Assembly (NCBI RefSeq): GCF_900107595.1
Contig: NZ_FNQF01000003.1
Span: 62,001-126,000, forward strand
From: Psychroflexus halocasei
GTDB taxonomy: Bacteria > Bacteroidota > Bacteroidia > Flavobacteriales > Flavobacteriaceae
DNA length: 64,000 bases
Reading direction: 5' to 3'
The notes under the pieces were generated by a model. That model saw only the letters and a program-made list of their open reading frames with translations, ran no database searches and had not been told where the DNA came from. The stretch's first letter is position 1, and every line of letters starts with the position of its first letter. A program made the position numbers and the translations under genes. Below, in pieces: positions 36,745-46,115 of this stretch.

Positions 36745-37757
36745 TGGAAAAGAAACGGACTTTTACAGATAGACTTCTTCTTTTTCTAAAAGGTGTTGCC
36801 ATGGGCGCTGCCAACAAAGTTCCTGGCGTGTCTGGCGGTGTTGTAGCTTTTGTTGCTGGATTTTATGAAGAGTTTATTTACTCTCTTCAAAAGTTTAATT
36901 CTAAATCTCTTCTTTTACTGGTTAATGGTCGATTTAGAAGTTTATATAATTACTTAAATATTAGATTTTTAGGTCTACTGATTTTAGGAATGATTTTTAG
37001 CTATTTCAGCGTTTCTAAAATATTAGATTATTTCTTAGTTCATTATGAAATCAAAGTTTGGGCTTTATTTTTCGGGATGATTTTAGGCTCGATATATTAT
37101 ATCGCAATGGACTTTAAAGTCACCAATAAAAAGGAAATTGCCATGATTGTTGTTGGCGTTTTAGGCGGTGTAAGCATCAGTTTATTTGAACCAGCAACAC
37201 AAAATGACAATCTGTGGTTTGTATTTCTATGTGGTATCATCAGCGTTTCTGGCATGACACTTCCTGGTCTGTCAGGCTCCTTCATTCTCATCTTATTAGG
37301 AAATTACGTTCTGCTTCTTGTCGATTCTGTCAATGCCTTATACGATACTTTTGCCGAAATTATCAAGTGGGATTTCAGTTTTACCTCAAACCCAGAACGC
37401 ATCAATTTATTAAAAGTTTTAGCCGTTTTTACAGCGGGTTCCATGTTCGGACTAGTAACATTATCACATGCATTAGGTTATTTATTAAAACATTTCAAAA
37501 ACCTAACCTTTGCATTTATCATCGGATTTATCACAGGCAGTTTAGGCGTTGTTTGGCCATGGAAAACAAAAGTGATCAAAACAAATGAAGCTGGACAAAT
37601 GCTTAAAGACAGTAATGGCAATTTTATTATTGAAACTTATGATCGTTATTTTCCAAAACTTTCAATGATGGGAAGTTGGCTGGAAATTAGTTTTATAATC
37701 ATTGGGATTTTGATAGTTTTAATGTTAATTTGGTCATCCAAAAGAACAAAAGCTTGA
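36744..37757 (+). CDS. DUF368 membrane protein, copy 2
   Basis: The 337-residue paralogue of the preceding gene has GAANKVPGVSGGVVAFVAGF near the N-terminus and GMTLPGLSGSFILILLGNYV in the middle. In the first motif Asn-Lys replaces Asp-Val. The two copies are moderately similar and keep the same order of segments. Start and stop overlap those of the neighbours, and it is followed one base later by aroE, so the three genes form an operon. Having two tandem copies may mean a heteromeric or specialised pair. Confidence 0.87.
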   Translation: MEKKRTFTDRLLLFLKGVAMGAANKVPGVSGGVVAFVAGFYEEFIYSLQKFNSKSLLLLVNGRFRSLYNYLNIRFLGLLILGMIFSYFSVSKILDYFLVHYEIKVWALFFGMILGSIYYIAMDFKVTNKKEIAMIVVGVLGGVSISLFEPATQNDNLWFVFLCGIISVSGMTLPGLSGSFILILLGNYVLLLVDSVNALYDTFAEIIKWDFSFTSNPERINLLKVLAVFTAGSMFGLVTLSHALGYLLKHFKNLTFAFIIGFITGSLGVVWPWKTKVIKTNEAGQMLKDSNGNFIIETYDRYFPKLSMMGSWLEISFIIIGILIVLMLIWSSKRTKA

Positions 37758-37758
37758 C

Positions 37759-38487
37759 ATGAAGAATTTCGGACTTTTAGGAAGAAATATAGATTACTCC
37801 TTTTCCAAACCATATTTTGAAAAAAAATTCACTAACGAAGGAATAGAAGCGACTTACCAAAACTTTGATATTTCAGACTTATCTGAATTGAAAAATATTT
37901 TGAATAGCAATCCTGACTTGAATGGTTTGAATGTTACAATTCCATACAAAGAAGAAATAATCAAGCACTTAGATGAAATTGATGAATCTGCTAAAAGAAT
38001 TGGAGCAGTTAATGTCATCAAAATTGAAAAAGGAAAGACAAAAGGTTATAACACAGATATTTACGGTTTTACAAAATCATTTTTTCCTTTAATTGAGAAT
38101 CATCACCACAAAGCACTTATTTTAGGAAGTGGTGGCGCCTCAAAAGCTATAAAAAAAGCATTGATTTCAATGGGTTTTGAAACTCAGATAGTTTCTCGAA
38201 CAGCTGCAGAAGGCGTTTTAACTTACGATGATTTAAATGCCGAGATTATGAAAGATCATCAAGTTATTGTGAATTGTACGCCGCTTGGCACACACCCAAA
38301 TATTGAAAATCATCCACAAATTCCATACAAATATCTTTCTCATAAGCACTTGCTTTATGATTTGGTTTATAATCCGCCAATCACAACTTTTTTAGCACTC
38401 GGGAAAGAACATGATACAAAAGTTTATAACGGTCAAAAAATGTTAGAATTTCAAGCTGAAAAAGCATGGGAAATTTGGCATCAATAG
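37759..38487 (+). CDS. aroE: shikimate dehydrogenase
   Basis: The product has 242 residues, short for the family but complete. The shikimate-binding site has NIDYSFSKPYF near the start (SxS), NVTIPYKEEII with the catalytic lysine, and NTDIYGF with the aspartate. The NADP-binding loop is LGSGGASKAI (about residues 117-126), and the C-terminal part has DLVYNPPIT and NGQKMLEFQAEKAW. It reduces 3-dehydroshikimate in aromatic amino acid synthesis. It starts one base after the second DUF368 gene. Confidence 0.94.
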   Translation: MKNFGLLGRNIDYSFSKPYFEKKFTNEGIEATYQNFDISDLSELKNILNSNPDLNGLNVTIPYKEEIIKHLDEIDESAKRIGAVNVIKIEKGKTKGYNTDIYGFTKSFFPLIENHHHKALILGSGGASKAIKKALISMGFETQIVSRTAAEGVLTYDDLNAEIMKDHQVIVNCTPLGTHPNIENHPQIPYKYLSHKHLLYDLVYNPPITTFLALGKEHDTKVYNGQKMLEFQAEKAWEIWHQ

Positions 38488-38592
38488 CCTAAAATCAAAT
38501 GATTTTTAAGCATATATAAATGGCAATTATTTTGTGTATTTGCTGGCGAGTTCTTATATTTCCAACTTCTACGAACTTTAACATTGAAACAA

Positions 38593-40548
38593 ATGTCTGA
38601 CAACACAAAGCCTACTGAAAATCAAGAGAAAGACTCACAAGAAAATTCTCAAGAAACGACTCAAGATCAACAAGCTAATTCTCCTCAAGAAGATTCTACG
38701 GAAGAAAATACTGATGTGGAAAACGAAGCCGAAGCTTCATCAAGTGAAGAAAAAGAAGATGAGCATCACAAAGAAATTGAAGATGCAAATGCGGAGGAAA
38801 GTGAAGATGTTGATAATGCAAGTCGTCATCAGATCTTGATGAAAGATTATGAGGCGATGTCTATCGACGAACTCGTTTTGGAATTAAACAGTTTGCTTAA
38901 AAACGAAAAAGTTCAAAACATTCGTGATCACGTTAATCAGATTAAAACTGAATTTGACAAAAAATTCAATGAAATTATTGAAGAGAAAAAAGAAGAATTT
39001 GTAGAAGAAGGCGGAAACGTCATTGACTTTCACTACTCTTCACCTATCAAGAAAAAATTCTACCAAACATATTTTGACTACCGTGAGAAAAGAGATAAAT
39101 ATTACTCTCAACTCAAGAAAAATCTCAACGAAAATCTTAAAGTTCGTTTAGGTATTATTGAGGAACTCAAAAACATGATTGGTTCTGGAGAAAGCATGTC
39201 TGCAAGCTTTCAAGAATTTAAAAAAATACAAGAACGTTGGCAAAATGCGGGTTCTGTTCCTAAAGCAGATTACTCTACACTATGGAATAATTATCATCAT
39301 CACGTTGAGCGTTTTTACGACTTTTTACACTTAGATAGAGAGTTTAGAGATCTTGACTTTAAGCATAATTTAGATCAAAAATTAAAGCTGATCACAAGAG
39401 CTGAAGAGCTTGCTGATGAAAAGGATATCAATCGCGCGTTTAGAGAATTACAACTTCTACACAAAATGTGGAAAGAAGAACTTGGCCCGGTTGCTAGAGA
39501 ATATCGTGAAGATATTTGGCAAAAATTTAGTGAAGCTACCAAGAAAATTCATGATAAACGCAATCAACATTTCGAAGAGCTAGATAAAGATCGTGAAAAG
39601 AATCTTGATGTTAAAAATGACATTATTGCTCAAATTCAAAAAATAGCACATAAAGATGTTAGCTCTCATAATGACGCGCAACAGAAAATTAAAAACGTTG
39701 AAAAACTAAGAGAATTGTTTTTCAAATCAGGAAAAGTGCCGCGTAAAGATAATGAAGCAACTTGGGATGCTTTCAAAACGGCGACTCGCGAATTTAATAG
39801 AAAGAAAAATCGTTTTTATAAAGACTTAAAGAAAGAGCAATACGAAAATCTTAAAAAGAAAGAAGAATTAATCAAGGTTGCCCAAGAACATAAAGACAGT
39901 GAAGATTTCAAGAAGACAACGCCGATAATGAAGAAAATCCAAGAAGATTGGAAGAAAATCGGGCACGTGCCTCGAAAAGATTCTGATAAAATCTGGAAAG
40001 AATTTAAGGCGGCTTGCAATCATTATTTCGATAAATATCACAGTCAGAAAAAAGAGGAAAACAAAGAAGAGTTTGAAGCTTTTAACCAGAAAAAGGATTT
40101 GGTCAATGAACTTAAAGCATTAAAACTTGAGGGCTCAGATGAAGAGAAACTAGAAGTTATTAAGCAATTCATTGAAAAATGGAATCAGCTTGGTTTTGTA
40201 CCTCAGCACAAAAGATATATTGAAGGAAAATTTAATCGTGCGCTTGACCAAATTTTCAAAACCGTTGATATCAGCAGAAAAGATGCTGAGTTGATGAAGT
40301 ATCAAAATAAGCTTCAAGATCTTGATGAAGCGACTGATACGAAGAAAATTAAGCGTGAAGAGTCTTTCTTAAGAAAGAAAATTGACGAGACAAAATCGGA
40401 GATTAACCAATTAGAAAATAACCTCCAATTCTTCTCAACGGCAAATAAAGAAAATCCTTTGGTTAAAGATGTTTATACCAAAATTGAAAAAAGAAAAGAA
40501 GATCTTGACATGTGGAAAACTAAATTAGATCAAATCAGGAAACTTTAA
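38593..40548 (+). CDS. DUF349 repeat protein
   Basis: From ATG 38593 (a TTG three codons earlier is less likely) the product has 651 residues. The first 85 are low-complexity and very acidic, rich in Gln, Glu and Ser. The rest is charged helical sequence with five DUF349 repeats marked by W..xG.VP: NAGSVPKADYSTLW, EELGPVAREYREDIW, KSGKVPRKDNEATW, KIGHVPRKDSDKIW and QLGFVPQHKRYIEG. A C-terminal coiled coil follows. Function is unknown in this phylum. It is cytoplasmic and intact. Confidence 0.87.
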   Translation: MSDNTKPTENQEKDSQENSQETTQDQQANSPQEDSTEENTDVENEAEASSSEEKEDEHHKEIEDANAEESEDVDNASRHQILMKDYEAMSIDELVLELNSLLKNEKVQNIRDHVNQIKTEFDKKFNEIIEEKKEEFVEEGGNVIDFHYSSPIKKKFYQTYFDYREKRDKYYSQLKKNLNENLKVRLGIIEELKNMIGSGESMSASFQEFKKIQERWQNAGSVPKADYSTLWNNYHHHVERFYDFLHLDREFRDLDFKHNLDQKLKLITRAEELADEKDINRAFRELQLLHKMWKEELGPVAREYREDIWQKFSEATKKIHDKRNQHFEELDKDREKNLDVKNDIIAQIQKIAHKDVSSHNDAQQKIKNVEKLRELFFKSGKVPRKDNEATWDAFKTATREFNRKKNRFYKDLKKEQYENLKKKEELIKVAQEHKDSEDFKKTTPIMKKIQEDWKKIGHVPRKDSDKIWKEFKAACNHYFDKYHSQKKEENKEEFEAFNQKKDLVNELKALKLEGSDEEKLEVIKQFIEKWNQLGFVPQHKRYIEGKFNRALDQIFKTVDISRKDAELMKYQNKLQDLDEATDTKKIKREESFLRKKIDETKSEINQLENNLQFFSTANKENPLVKDVYTKIEKRKEDLDMWKTKLDQIRKL

Positions 40549-40557
40549 GAACAACAC

Positions 40558-41232
40558 ATGTCTGTTTCAGATGATATTTTAAGCTTGACTCTTGCCTGTC
40601 CTTTGTGCAATAGTCAAGCTTCTTTTTTTACAACATCTAAACACATGCAAATCTATTTTAGATGTGAACATTGTGCGTCAGTTTTTATGCGTCCAGATGA
40701 TTATGTCAACTCAAATGATGAGCAAAAGCGCTATGAAACACATAATAACGATGTAACAGATCTGCGATATCAAAGATTTGTTTCTCCGATCACAAAAGCC
40801 ATTGAAAAGGAATTTTCAGAGCATCATCAAGGTTTAGATTATGGCTGCGGAACTGGCCCAGTGGCGACTTACGTATTAAAACAGAAAGGTTATACAGATA
40901 TCAAGCTTTATGATCCTTTCTTTCATAACAAGCCAGAAGTCTTAGAAAATCAATATGATTTTATTATCTGTTGTGAAGTGATGGAGCATTTCTACAACCC
41001 AAAAGCTGAGTTTGAAAAATTAAGACAAATGCTAAAACCCAAAGGTCAACTTTTATGTAAAACAAGTTTGTTTCTTGAAAAAAATAATCAAAAAGATTTC
41101 GAGAACTGGCATTATAAAGATGATGAAACTCACGTCTTTTTTTACAGTGAAAAAAGTCTTGAGTACATCAAAAATGAAAAGAATTTCAAATTAGTTGAGT
41201 ACGATCAGAAATTAATTCGTTTTATTCTTTAA
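40558..41232 (+). CDS. class I SAM-dependent methyltransferase with N-terminal zinc ribbon
   Basis: The product has 224 residues. A CPLC...CEHC pair (about residues 14-17 and 39-42) suggests a zinc ribbon. The methyltransferase fold starts at LDYGCGTGPVATYV (motif I, about residues 95-108), with IICCEVMEHFYNPKAEFEKL as motif II to post-II. This is the type of small methyltransferases acting on RNA bases or small molecules; the target is not evident. It begins nine bases after the DUF349 gene and its end overlaps the convergent TPR gene by 11 bases. Confidence 0.83.
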   Translation: MSVSDDILSLTLACPLCNSQASFFTTSKHMQIYFRCEHCASVFMRPDDYVNSNDEQKRYETHNNDVTDLRYQRFVSPITKAIEKEFSEHHQGLDYGCGTGPVATYVLKQKGYTDIKLYDPFFHNKPEVLENQYDFIICCEVMEHFYNPKAEFEKLRQMLKPKGQLLCKTSLFLEKNNQKDFENWHYKDDETHVFFYSEKSLEYIKNEKNFKLVEYDQKLIRFIL

Positions 41233-42622
41233 AATATTTTTTGAGCAATTCCATCGCTCGATCTTCTTCAAATAAACGCGGAAATAAACCTTGACTTAAA
41301 AGCACATAACTTGTATGCAGCTGCAAAGCTTTCTCTAAAAGTTTGAAAGAATCTTCTTGTTTTCCTTTATAATAATATAAACCAGCTTTTCTATAAATAA
41401 GTTTAAAGTCATCTGGAAAAAAGTCCAAAGCTTCACTTATTGTTAATAAAGCTGCATCTAATTGATTCATTTCAGCGAGCAAATCTATTCGAGTAATCCA
41501 TGTTTCGTATTCATAGTTGCCCAACTCAAGGCAGCGACCTAAAGCATGCATGCTTTCTTCTTTTCTGCCAAGCTCATTAGAGATAAAAGCTAATTGCTTC
41601 CAGTACAAAACATTTTCTTCATCAATATTAATCGCTTTTGTGATGTGATAGTAAGCTTTTTCATAAGCGTTTTCTTTAGCATAGAAATCTGATAAAACCA
41701 ACCAAACTTTATCCATCAAAGGATCTTCATGAATGGCTTGCTTATAATTCTTAAGCGCTTTCTTTCTATCATTTAAAGCCTCGTAACATTTACCAATTCT
41801 TAAATAAACAAATGCAGTAGGATCATCAAGTTGCAATGTTAATTGATAAATAGAAATGGCTTGTTTGTATTTTTTGAGTCGCTCAAGTACTTTAGCTTTT
41901 TCAATATAAGCACCAACAAAATATTCGTCAGAAATAATCGCAAAATCAAAAGCTTCAATGGCTTTATGATAGTTTTGATTTTCAAAATGCAGTTTCCCCA
42001 TTTGGTGCCAAGCAATTTCCGAGTAAGGATTTTCGTTAATAAACTCCTTCAAAAACTGAATAGCTTCTGCTTTTTGGTCTAAAAAATCAAAGCAATAAAT
42101 CACGTTATACAAAGCTGTGTAATCGGATTTATCAAGTTTAACACATTCGATATAAGATTCTTTGGCAGAAGTGAAATTTTCCAAAAACAAATACTCCATC
42201 CCTAACATTGAATGAATTTCTACTGGTTCAGAGGCGTATTTTAAAGCTTCATTTAAAACTGAAATTGCTTCATGGTGTTGATCCAATTTAGACAACACAT
42301 TTGCAATCATGATATAGATTTCCTCATTATGAGGTTCAATTGATTTCAACTCAAACAACAAGTTATTAGCTTCCTCTAAACGATTCTCGAGAATAAGAAG
42401 TTCAGCTTTTAAAGAAAGTAAATTGACAGCAACTGGATGCTGATCAAGACCTAACTTTAAAGCCTTTTTTGCTAAAGTCATCTTACCAGTATCCATATAA
42501 TGACCAACGATGTTTTCGAACTCAGAGAGGTCGAAAAACAAGATCTCATTAGTCTTGAGCATCGTCTCAAATTTATCAATCGGAAAATTAAAATCCTCGT
42601 GTTGAAATGGATCTAACTTCAT
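41222..42622 (-). CDS. tetratricopeptide repeat protein
   Basis: From ATG 42622 the product has 466 residues with no signal peptide. About eleven to twelve TPR helix pairs run through the protein, for example SEIAWHQMGKLHFENQNYHK, TAFVYLRIGKCYEALNDRKK and VLYWKQLAFISNELGRKEES. It is a protein-interaction scaffold whose partner is unknown. It is third in a minus-strand set after the OstA-like gene and the aminotransferase; the 72-base gap to the aminotransferase leaves co-transcription plausible. Confidence 0.87.
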   Translation of the reverse strand: MKLDPFQHEDFNFPIDKFETMLKTNEILFFDLSEFENIVGHYMDTGKMTLAKKALKLGLDQHPVAVNLLSLKAELLILENRLEEANNLLFELKSIEPHNEEIYIMIANVLSKLDQHHEAISVLNEALKYASEPVEIHSMLGMEYLFLENFTSAKESYIECVKLDKSDYTALYNVIYCFDFLDQKAEAIQFLKEFINENPYSEIAWHQMGKLHFENQNYHKAIEAFDFAIISDEYFVGAYIEKAKVLERLKKYKQAISIYQLTLQLDDPTAFVYLRIGKCYEALNDRKKALKNYKQAIHEDPLMDKVWLVLSDFYAKENAYEKAYYHITKAINIDEENVLYWKQLAFISNELGRKEESMHALGRCLELGNYEYETWITRIDLLAEMNQLDAALLTISEALDFFPDDFKLIYRKAGLYYYKGKQEDSFKLLEKALQLHTSYVLLSQGLFPRLFEEDRAMELLKKYFKE

Positions 42623-42694
42623 TCTAAAATTTTTTTTCAAGATAAGTCTCTTTAAAGAAATCACATCTGCTTTCTTTAAAATCTTATCAACAAT

Positions 42695-43885
42695 CTATTG
42701 ATGGTTAATTTTTATTTTATCTAATATATCGATAATAATACGACATCCTTTCTCTATCTCTTCATTTGATATCGTTAAAGGAGGTGAAATTCTGACTGCT
42801 TTTTTCTCATAAAGCAACCAAAACAAAATAAGATTATTCTTTTTAGCCTCAAGAACAAGTTGGTTAGCGATATCTTCATTTTTACAAATAACGCCAATCA
42901 TCAAGCCTTTGCTTCTAACCTCTTCTATTAAATCGTGTTTTAAAAGCTTTCTAAACAGTTTTTCTTTTTCTAAAGTTTCTGCAATAAGATTACTATTTAA
43001 TAACTCTTGTAAAGTTGCTAAAGCAGCTGATGCGATCACAGGATTCCCTCCAAAAGTTGTGATATGACTCATTTTAGGATGATCGCTCAATTGATCCATC
43101 AGCTGAGCTGAAGCCACAAATCCGCCAATTGGCAAACCTGAAGCCATCGCTTTACCAATCACTAAAACATCTGGAACGATGCCGTAATATTCAAAGCTAA
43201 AAAGCTTTCCTGTTCGCCCAAAGCCAGGTTGAATTTCATCTAAAATCAATAAAGCGCCTACCTCTTCACAGCGTTTTTTTACTTTTTGTAAATAATTATT
43301 TTGAGGTTCAACAAAACCTGCGCCACCTTGAATTGTTTCTAAAATAACAGCTGCGGTTTCTTCAGTAATTTGATTTAATTCTTCAACAGCATTAAAATTA
43401 ATGTGACGAATTTCAGGAATTAAAGGTCTAAATGGTGCAATGCGTTCTTCATAATCCATCAAACTTAAAGCACCGAAAGAATTACCGTGATAGCAATTTT
43501 TGGCTGCGATAATTTCTTGACATCCAGTTGCGCGTCTCGCTAACTTCATAGAAGCATCAATGGCCTCAGTTCCGCTATTTACCAAGTATGTTTTTGATAA
43601 AGGTTCTGGTAAATTCTCGGCGAGTAGCTTTGCAAACTCAACAGCTGGTTTTTGAACATACTCCCCGTAAACCATCACGTGCATATAGCGATCAAGTTGG
43701 TTTTTAATCGCAGAGATAATTTTAGGATTGGAATGTCCCAAACCACAAGCAGAAACGCCAGCAACAAAATCTAAATGCGCTTCGCCATCTGTCGTGTATA
43801 TATAACTTCCTTTTGCATAGTCAACCTCTAAACCTAATGGATGAGGTGTTGTTTGCGCCTGAAATTTTTTAAAATCTGTTTGCAT
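42695..43885 (-). CDS. class III PLP-dependent aminotransferase
   Basis: The product has 396 residues. Family marks are YLVNSGTEAIDASMKLARR, YHGNSFGALSLM, ILDEIQPGFGRTGKLFSFEY and VLVIGKAMASGLPIGGFV, which carries the PLP lysine. It belongs to the acetylornithine/ornithine/4-aminobutyrate group; the exact substrate cannot be decided and no arg genes are nearby. Its ATG overlaps the last base of the preceding stop codon (TAATG), so translation is coupled to the OstA-like gene. Confidence 0.9.
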   Translation of the reverse strand: MQTDFKKFQAQTTPHPLGLEVDYAKGSYIYTTDGEAHLDFVAGVSACGLGHSNPKIISAIKNQLDRYMHVMVYGEYVQKPAVEFAKLLAENLPEPLSKTYLVNSGTEAIDASMKLARRATGCQEIIAAKNCYHGNSFGALSLMDYEERIAPFRPLIPEIRHINFNAVEELNQITEETAAVILETIQGGAGFVEPQNNYLQKVKKRCEEVGALLILDEIQPGFGRTGKLFSFEYYGIVPDVLVIGKAMASGLPIGGFVASAQLMDQLSDHPKMSHITTFGGNPVIASAALATLQELLNSNLIAETLEKEKLFRKLLKHDLIEEVRSKGLMIGVICKNEDIANQLVLEAKKNNLILFWLLYEKKAVRISPPLTISNEEIEKGCRIIIDILDKIKINHQ

Positions 43886-45531
43886 TATTCCGACTTTAAT
43901 TTGTCTTTTTTATCTTTTGCTTCTCGCAATGAAGATTTTTCATTAATCTTAAATTCAGATGGTTTTTCTTCTTCCTCTTCAGGATCTTCTATCCCTTGAA
44001 TTTCAGTTTTCTTGTAAGCTTTACGATTGGAAAACAAATCTGATTTTTGATGAAGTCGTTCGTCTCCTCGCCATAAAAAACCTTTAAGCTTCCTTGCGTT
44101 TGGCGGAAAATCATCCTCTGGATATGTTTTATCTTCAGGTTGATTGTAATAATAAATATCTGTCACTTCACGGTTTTCTAATAGCATCTTGATTTTTGCA
44201 GCAAGAGATTTATTTATTCCAAAAAGCTCACCATCATCTTCACGAACGTAATAAATTGTTTCCGTGTTTTTAATCACATTTACTTCGTAGAGTTCGTTGT
44301 CTTCAAATAAACCATATAAATATTGACCTTTTACCTGATTATAACCATCAATACTGTCTTTTTGAATCATAAAACTATTATCAAAAACTTTCAAAGAATC
44401 TAACTTTTCAGTTTCTGTGTTTGATATCAATTCAATTGTATCGCCTGTGATTTGATTATCAAAAGACCACAAAACAGGATTACCAATCATTTTTGTCAAC
44501 CCAGTTTTTTCATTGGTATGAAGTGAATCAGACTTTCCATTGAGATCAGATTTATAAATCCTGACATCATAAAAAGCGCTGATATCTCTATCTGTTTCTT
44601 TTCCTTTCAAAATTAAAGTATCACTTGCTATAAAAAGAGAATCTTGTTTCGCATCGCCTTCTTGTAAGGTCGCAACGTGAGGTAAACCTGTCACAATTAA
44701 TGAATCTTTATCTCTAAAAACTTCAGCAAATTGACCATACAAAGTTGATGCATTCGCTGTGTCGATCACTTTAACATCGTTTGTGGCTGCCGCATAATTT
44801 TTATTTCGGTTGAAATAAATACTGTCACCATAAAGATCTCGATTTTCATATTCAACATGTGAATTTCTCACAAAATAACCTTCATCTGCTCGTGTATCAT
44901 AAAAACCTCTCTCACAGTAAACCGTGCTGGTTTCTCCCTCAATAGTTGAAGGCCCGTATAAATATGCATGTGCAGATTTTGTGTAAAAATCAATATGCTC
45001 AGAGTGAATAATATATTCAGGATGCGTCACAACAACATCTTGACGGAAACTATACTTTTCCTTTTCCATGTAATAAGTTCCGCGTTGGCTTGTAATTGTG
45101 CTCAACGAGTCTCTAACTTTTCCGCCACTTCTGTAAAAAGCTTCCTGTTTTTGACGATCAAAAAACAATGAATCAGTCGTGAGTTGATTATCTGGTGTTC
45201 TTAAACTGACATTATTACTGGCAAAAGCAAACTTTAGATTCCCATCATATTCAGCGTATTTACTGTTCATTTTAATAGTATCTCCTTGATTCATTTTCAC
45301 ATTTCCATAAGCTTTAAAAAAATTATCTTTTTGATAAAACAAAGCCTGATCACACCACACCTCTATTCCTTCATGCTTGAAATAAACTTGATTATTGACT
45401 TTATTAAAAATAACAGCATCGGGGTACTTTTCTTCATCTAAATTTGTTCGATCACTTTCGTAATAAATGTCTTTCGTTTGCGAAAAAAGAAACGCAGGAA
45501 AAATGAATAAAAGGTATATGAATCTTTTCAA
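43885..45531 (-). CDS. OstA-like (LptA-type) lipopolysaccharide transport protein
   Basis: The product has 548 residues with a signal peptide ending LFSQ (residue 18). A long run of short beta-jellyroll strands (VYFKHEGIEVWCDQALFYQK, FKAYGNVKMNQGDTIKMNSK, FYRSGGKVRDSLSTITSQRG) matches the OstA/LptA fold that carries LPS across the periplasm. It is much longer than proteobacterial LptA, as usual in Bacteroidota. It ends in an acidic and then lysine-rich tail (about residues 495-548). It heads the minus-strand set with the aminotransferase. Confidence 0.87.
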   Translation of the reverse strand: MKRFIYLLFIFPAFLFSQTKDIYYESDRTNLDEEKYPDAVIFNKVNNQVYFKHEGIEVWCDQALFYQKDNFFKAYGNVKMNQGDTIKMNSKYAEYDGNLKFAFASNNVSLRTPDNQLTTDSLFFDRQKQEAFYRSGGKVRDSLSTITSQRGTYYMEKEKYSFRQDVVVTHPEYIIHSEHIDFYTKSAHAYLYGPSTIEGETSTVYCERGFYDTRADEGYFVRNSHVEYENRDLYGDSIYFNRNKNYAAATNDVKVIDTANASTLYGQFAEVFRDKDSLIVTGLPHVATLQEGDAKQDSLFIASDTLILKGKETDRDISAFYDVRIYKSDLNGKSDSLHTNEKTGLTKMIGNPVLWSFDNQITGDTIELISNTETEKLDSLKVFDNSFMIQKDSIDGYNQVKGQYLYGLFEDNELYEVNVIKNTETIYYVREDDGELFGINKSLAAKIKMLLENREVTDIYYYNQPEDKTYPEDDFPPNARKLKGFLWRGDERLHQKSDLFSNRKAYKKTEIQGIEDPEEEEEKPSEFKINEKSSLREAKDKKDKLKSE

Positions 45532-45547
45532 GAAATATAATTTTCGA

Positions 45548-45555
45548 CAAAATTA
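45548..45555 (-). promoter_or_regulatory. putative -7 element of the OstA-like gene
   Basis: Read on the minus strand this is TAATTTTG, a fit to TAnnTTTG, ending 16 bases before the ATG. No clear -33 box was found. Confidence 0.4.
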
Positions 45556-45664
45556 AACATAATTTATTTCATCTGCTTTTATTCAATAATTATTGTGAAC
45601 TCCATTAATAAATTCTTTAACATATCATATCAGGTTAAATTGATTATTTTGATAAAAATTATTG

Positions 45665-45672
45665 TAATTTTG
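45665..45672 (+). promoter_or_regulatory. putative promoter of the metal-efflux operon
   Basis: TAATTTTG (45665-45672) fits the -7 consensus and a TTG at 45640-45642 stands 22 bases upstream. The box ends only five bases before the ATG at 45678, so transcripts from it would be nearly leaderless. Confidence 0.4.
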
Positions 45673-45677
45673 CTGAA

Positions 45678-46070
45678 ATGAAAATTTTATTTATCTACAT
45701 ATTGAGTTTTCTATCTTTGTCGCAATCACTTATGTTGACAAGCACAAACTTATATAACATAAATGAACTTTTTAAACATTATCAATTACATAAAGCAGAG
45801 TTTAATGATGATGTTTATGATTTTTTGGATCAACATTTTGGTATAGATAGAGAATCCCACGCAGATAATCACGGTCATTCTGACAATGAAAATTTACCTT
45901 TTAAGGAGTGTCAATTTCATACACACAATCATAATCTAGCATTACCAAATTTAAATTTCGATTTTAAGTTAATTTTTAAACATTACAAACCAGAACTCAA
46001 TGTCGCTTACATTAAGCACTTTGATTCTGCTGAACTTTCCAAAATACTACAACCTCCGCGCATGATTTAA
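45678..46070 (+). CDS. His-rich small exported protein of the metal-efflux operon
   Basis: The product has 130 residues with a hydrophobic N-terminus of signal-peptide type (FIYILSFLSLSQS). The centre is rich in His, Asp and Cys, with RESHADNHGHSDNE and KECQFHTHNHNLA (about residues 54-67 and 75-87), and looks able to bind metal. No named family is recognised with certainty. It lies 45 bases before the CzcA-type pump on the same strand, so it is probably a metal chaperone or sensor of that system; this is inferred from composition and place. Confidence 0.7.
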   Translation: MKILFIYILSFLSLSQSLMLTSTNLYNINELFKHYQLHKAEFNDDVYDFLDQHFGIDRESHADNHGHSDNENLPFKECQFHTHNHNLALPNLNFDFKLIFKHYKPELNVAYIKHFDSAELSKILQPPRMI

Positions 46071-46115
46071 TTAAATATTGTTTTCAACAAGATTTTTAAT
46101 TAAATACTTATACAC

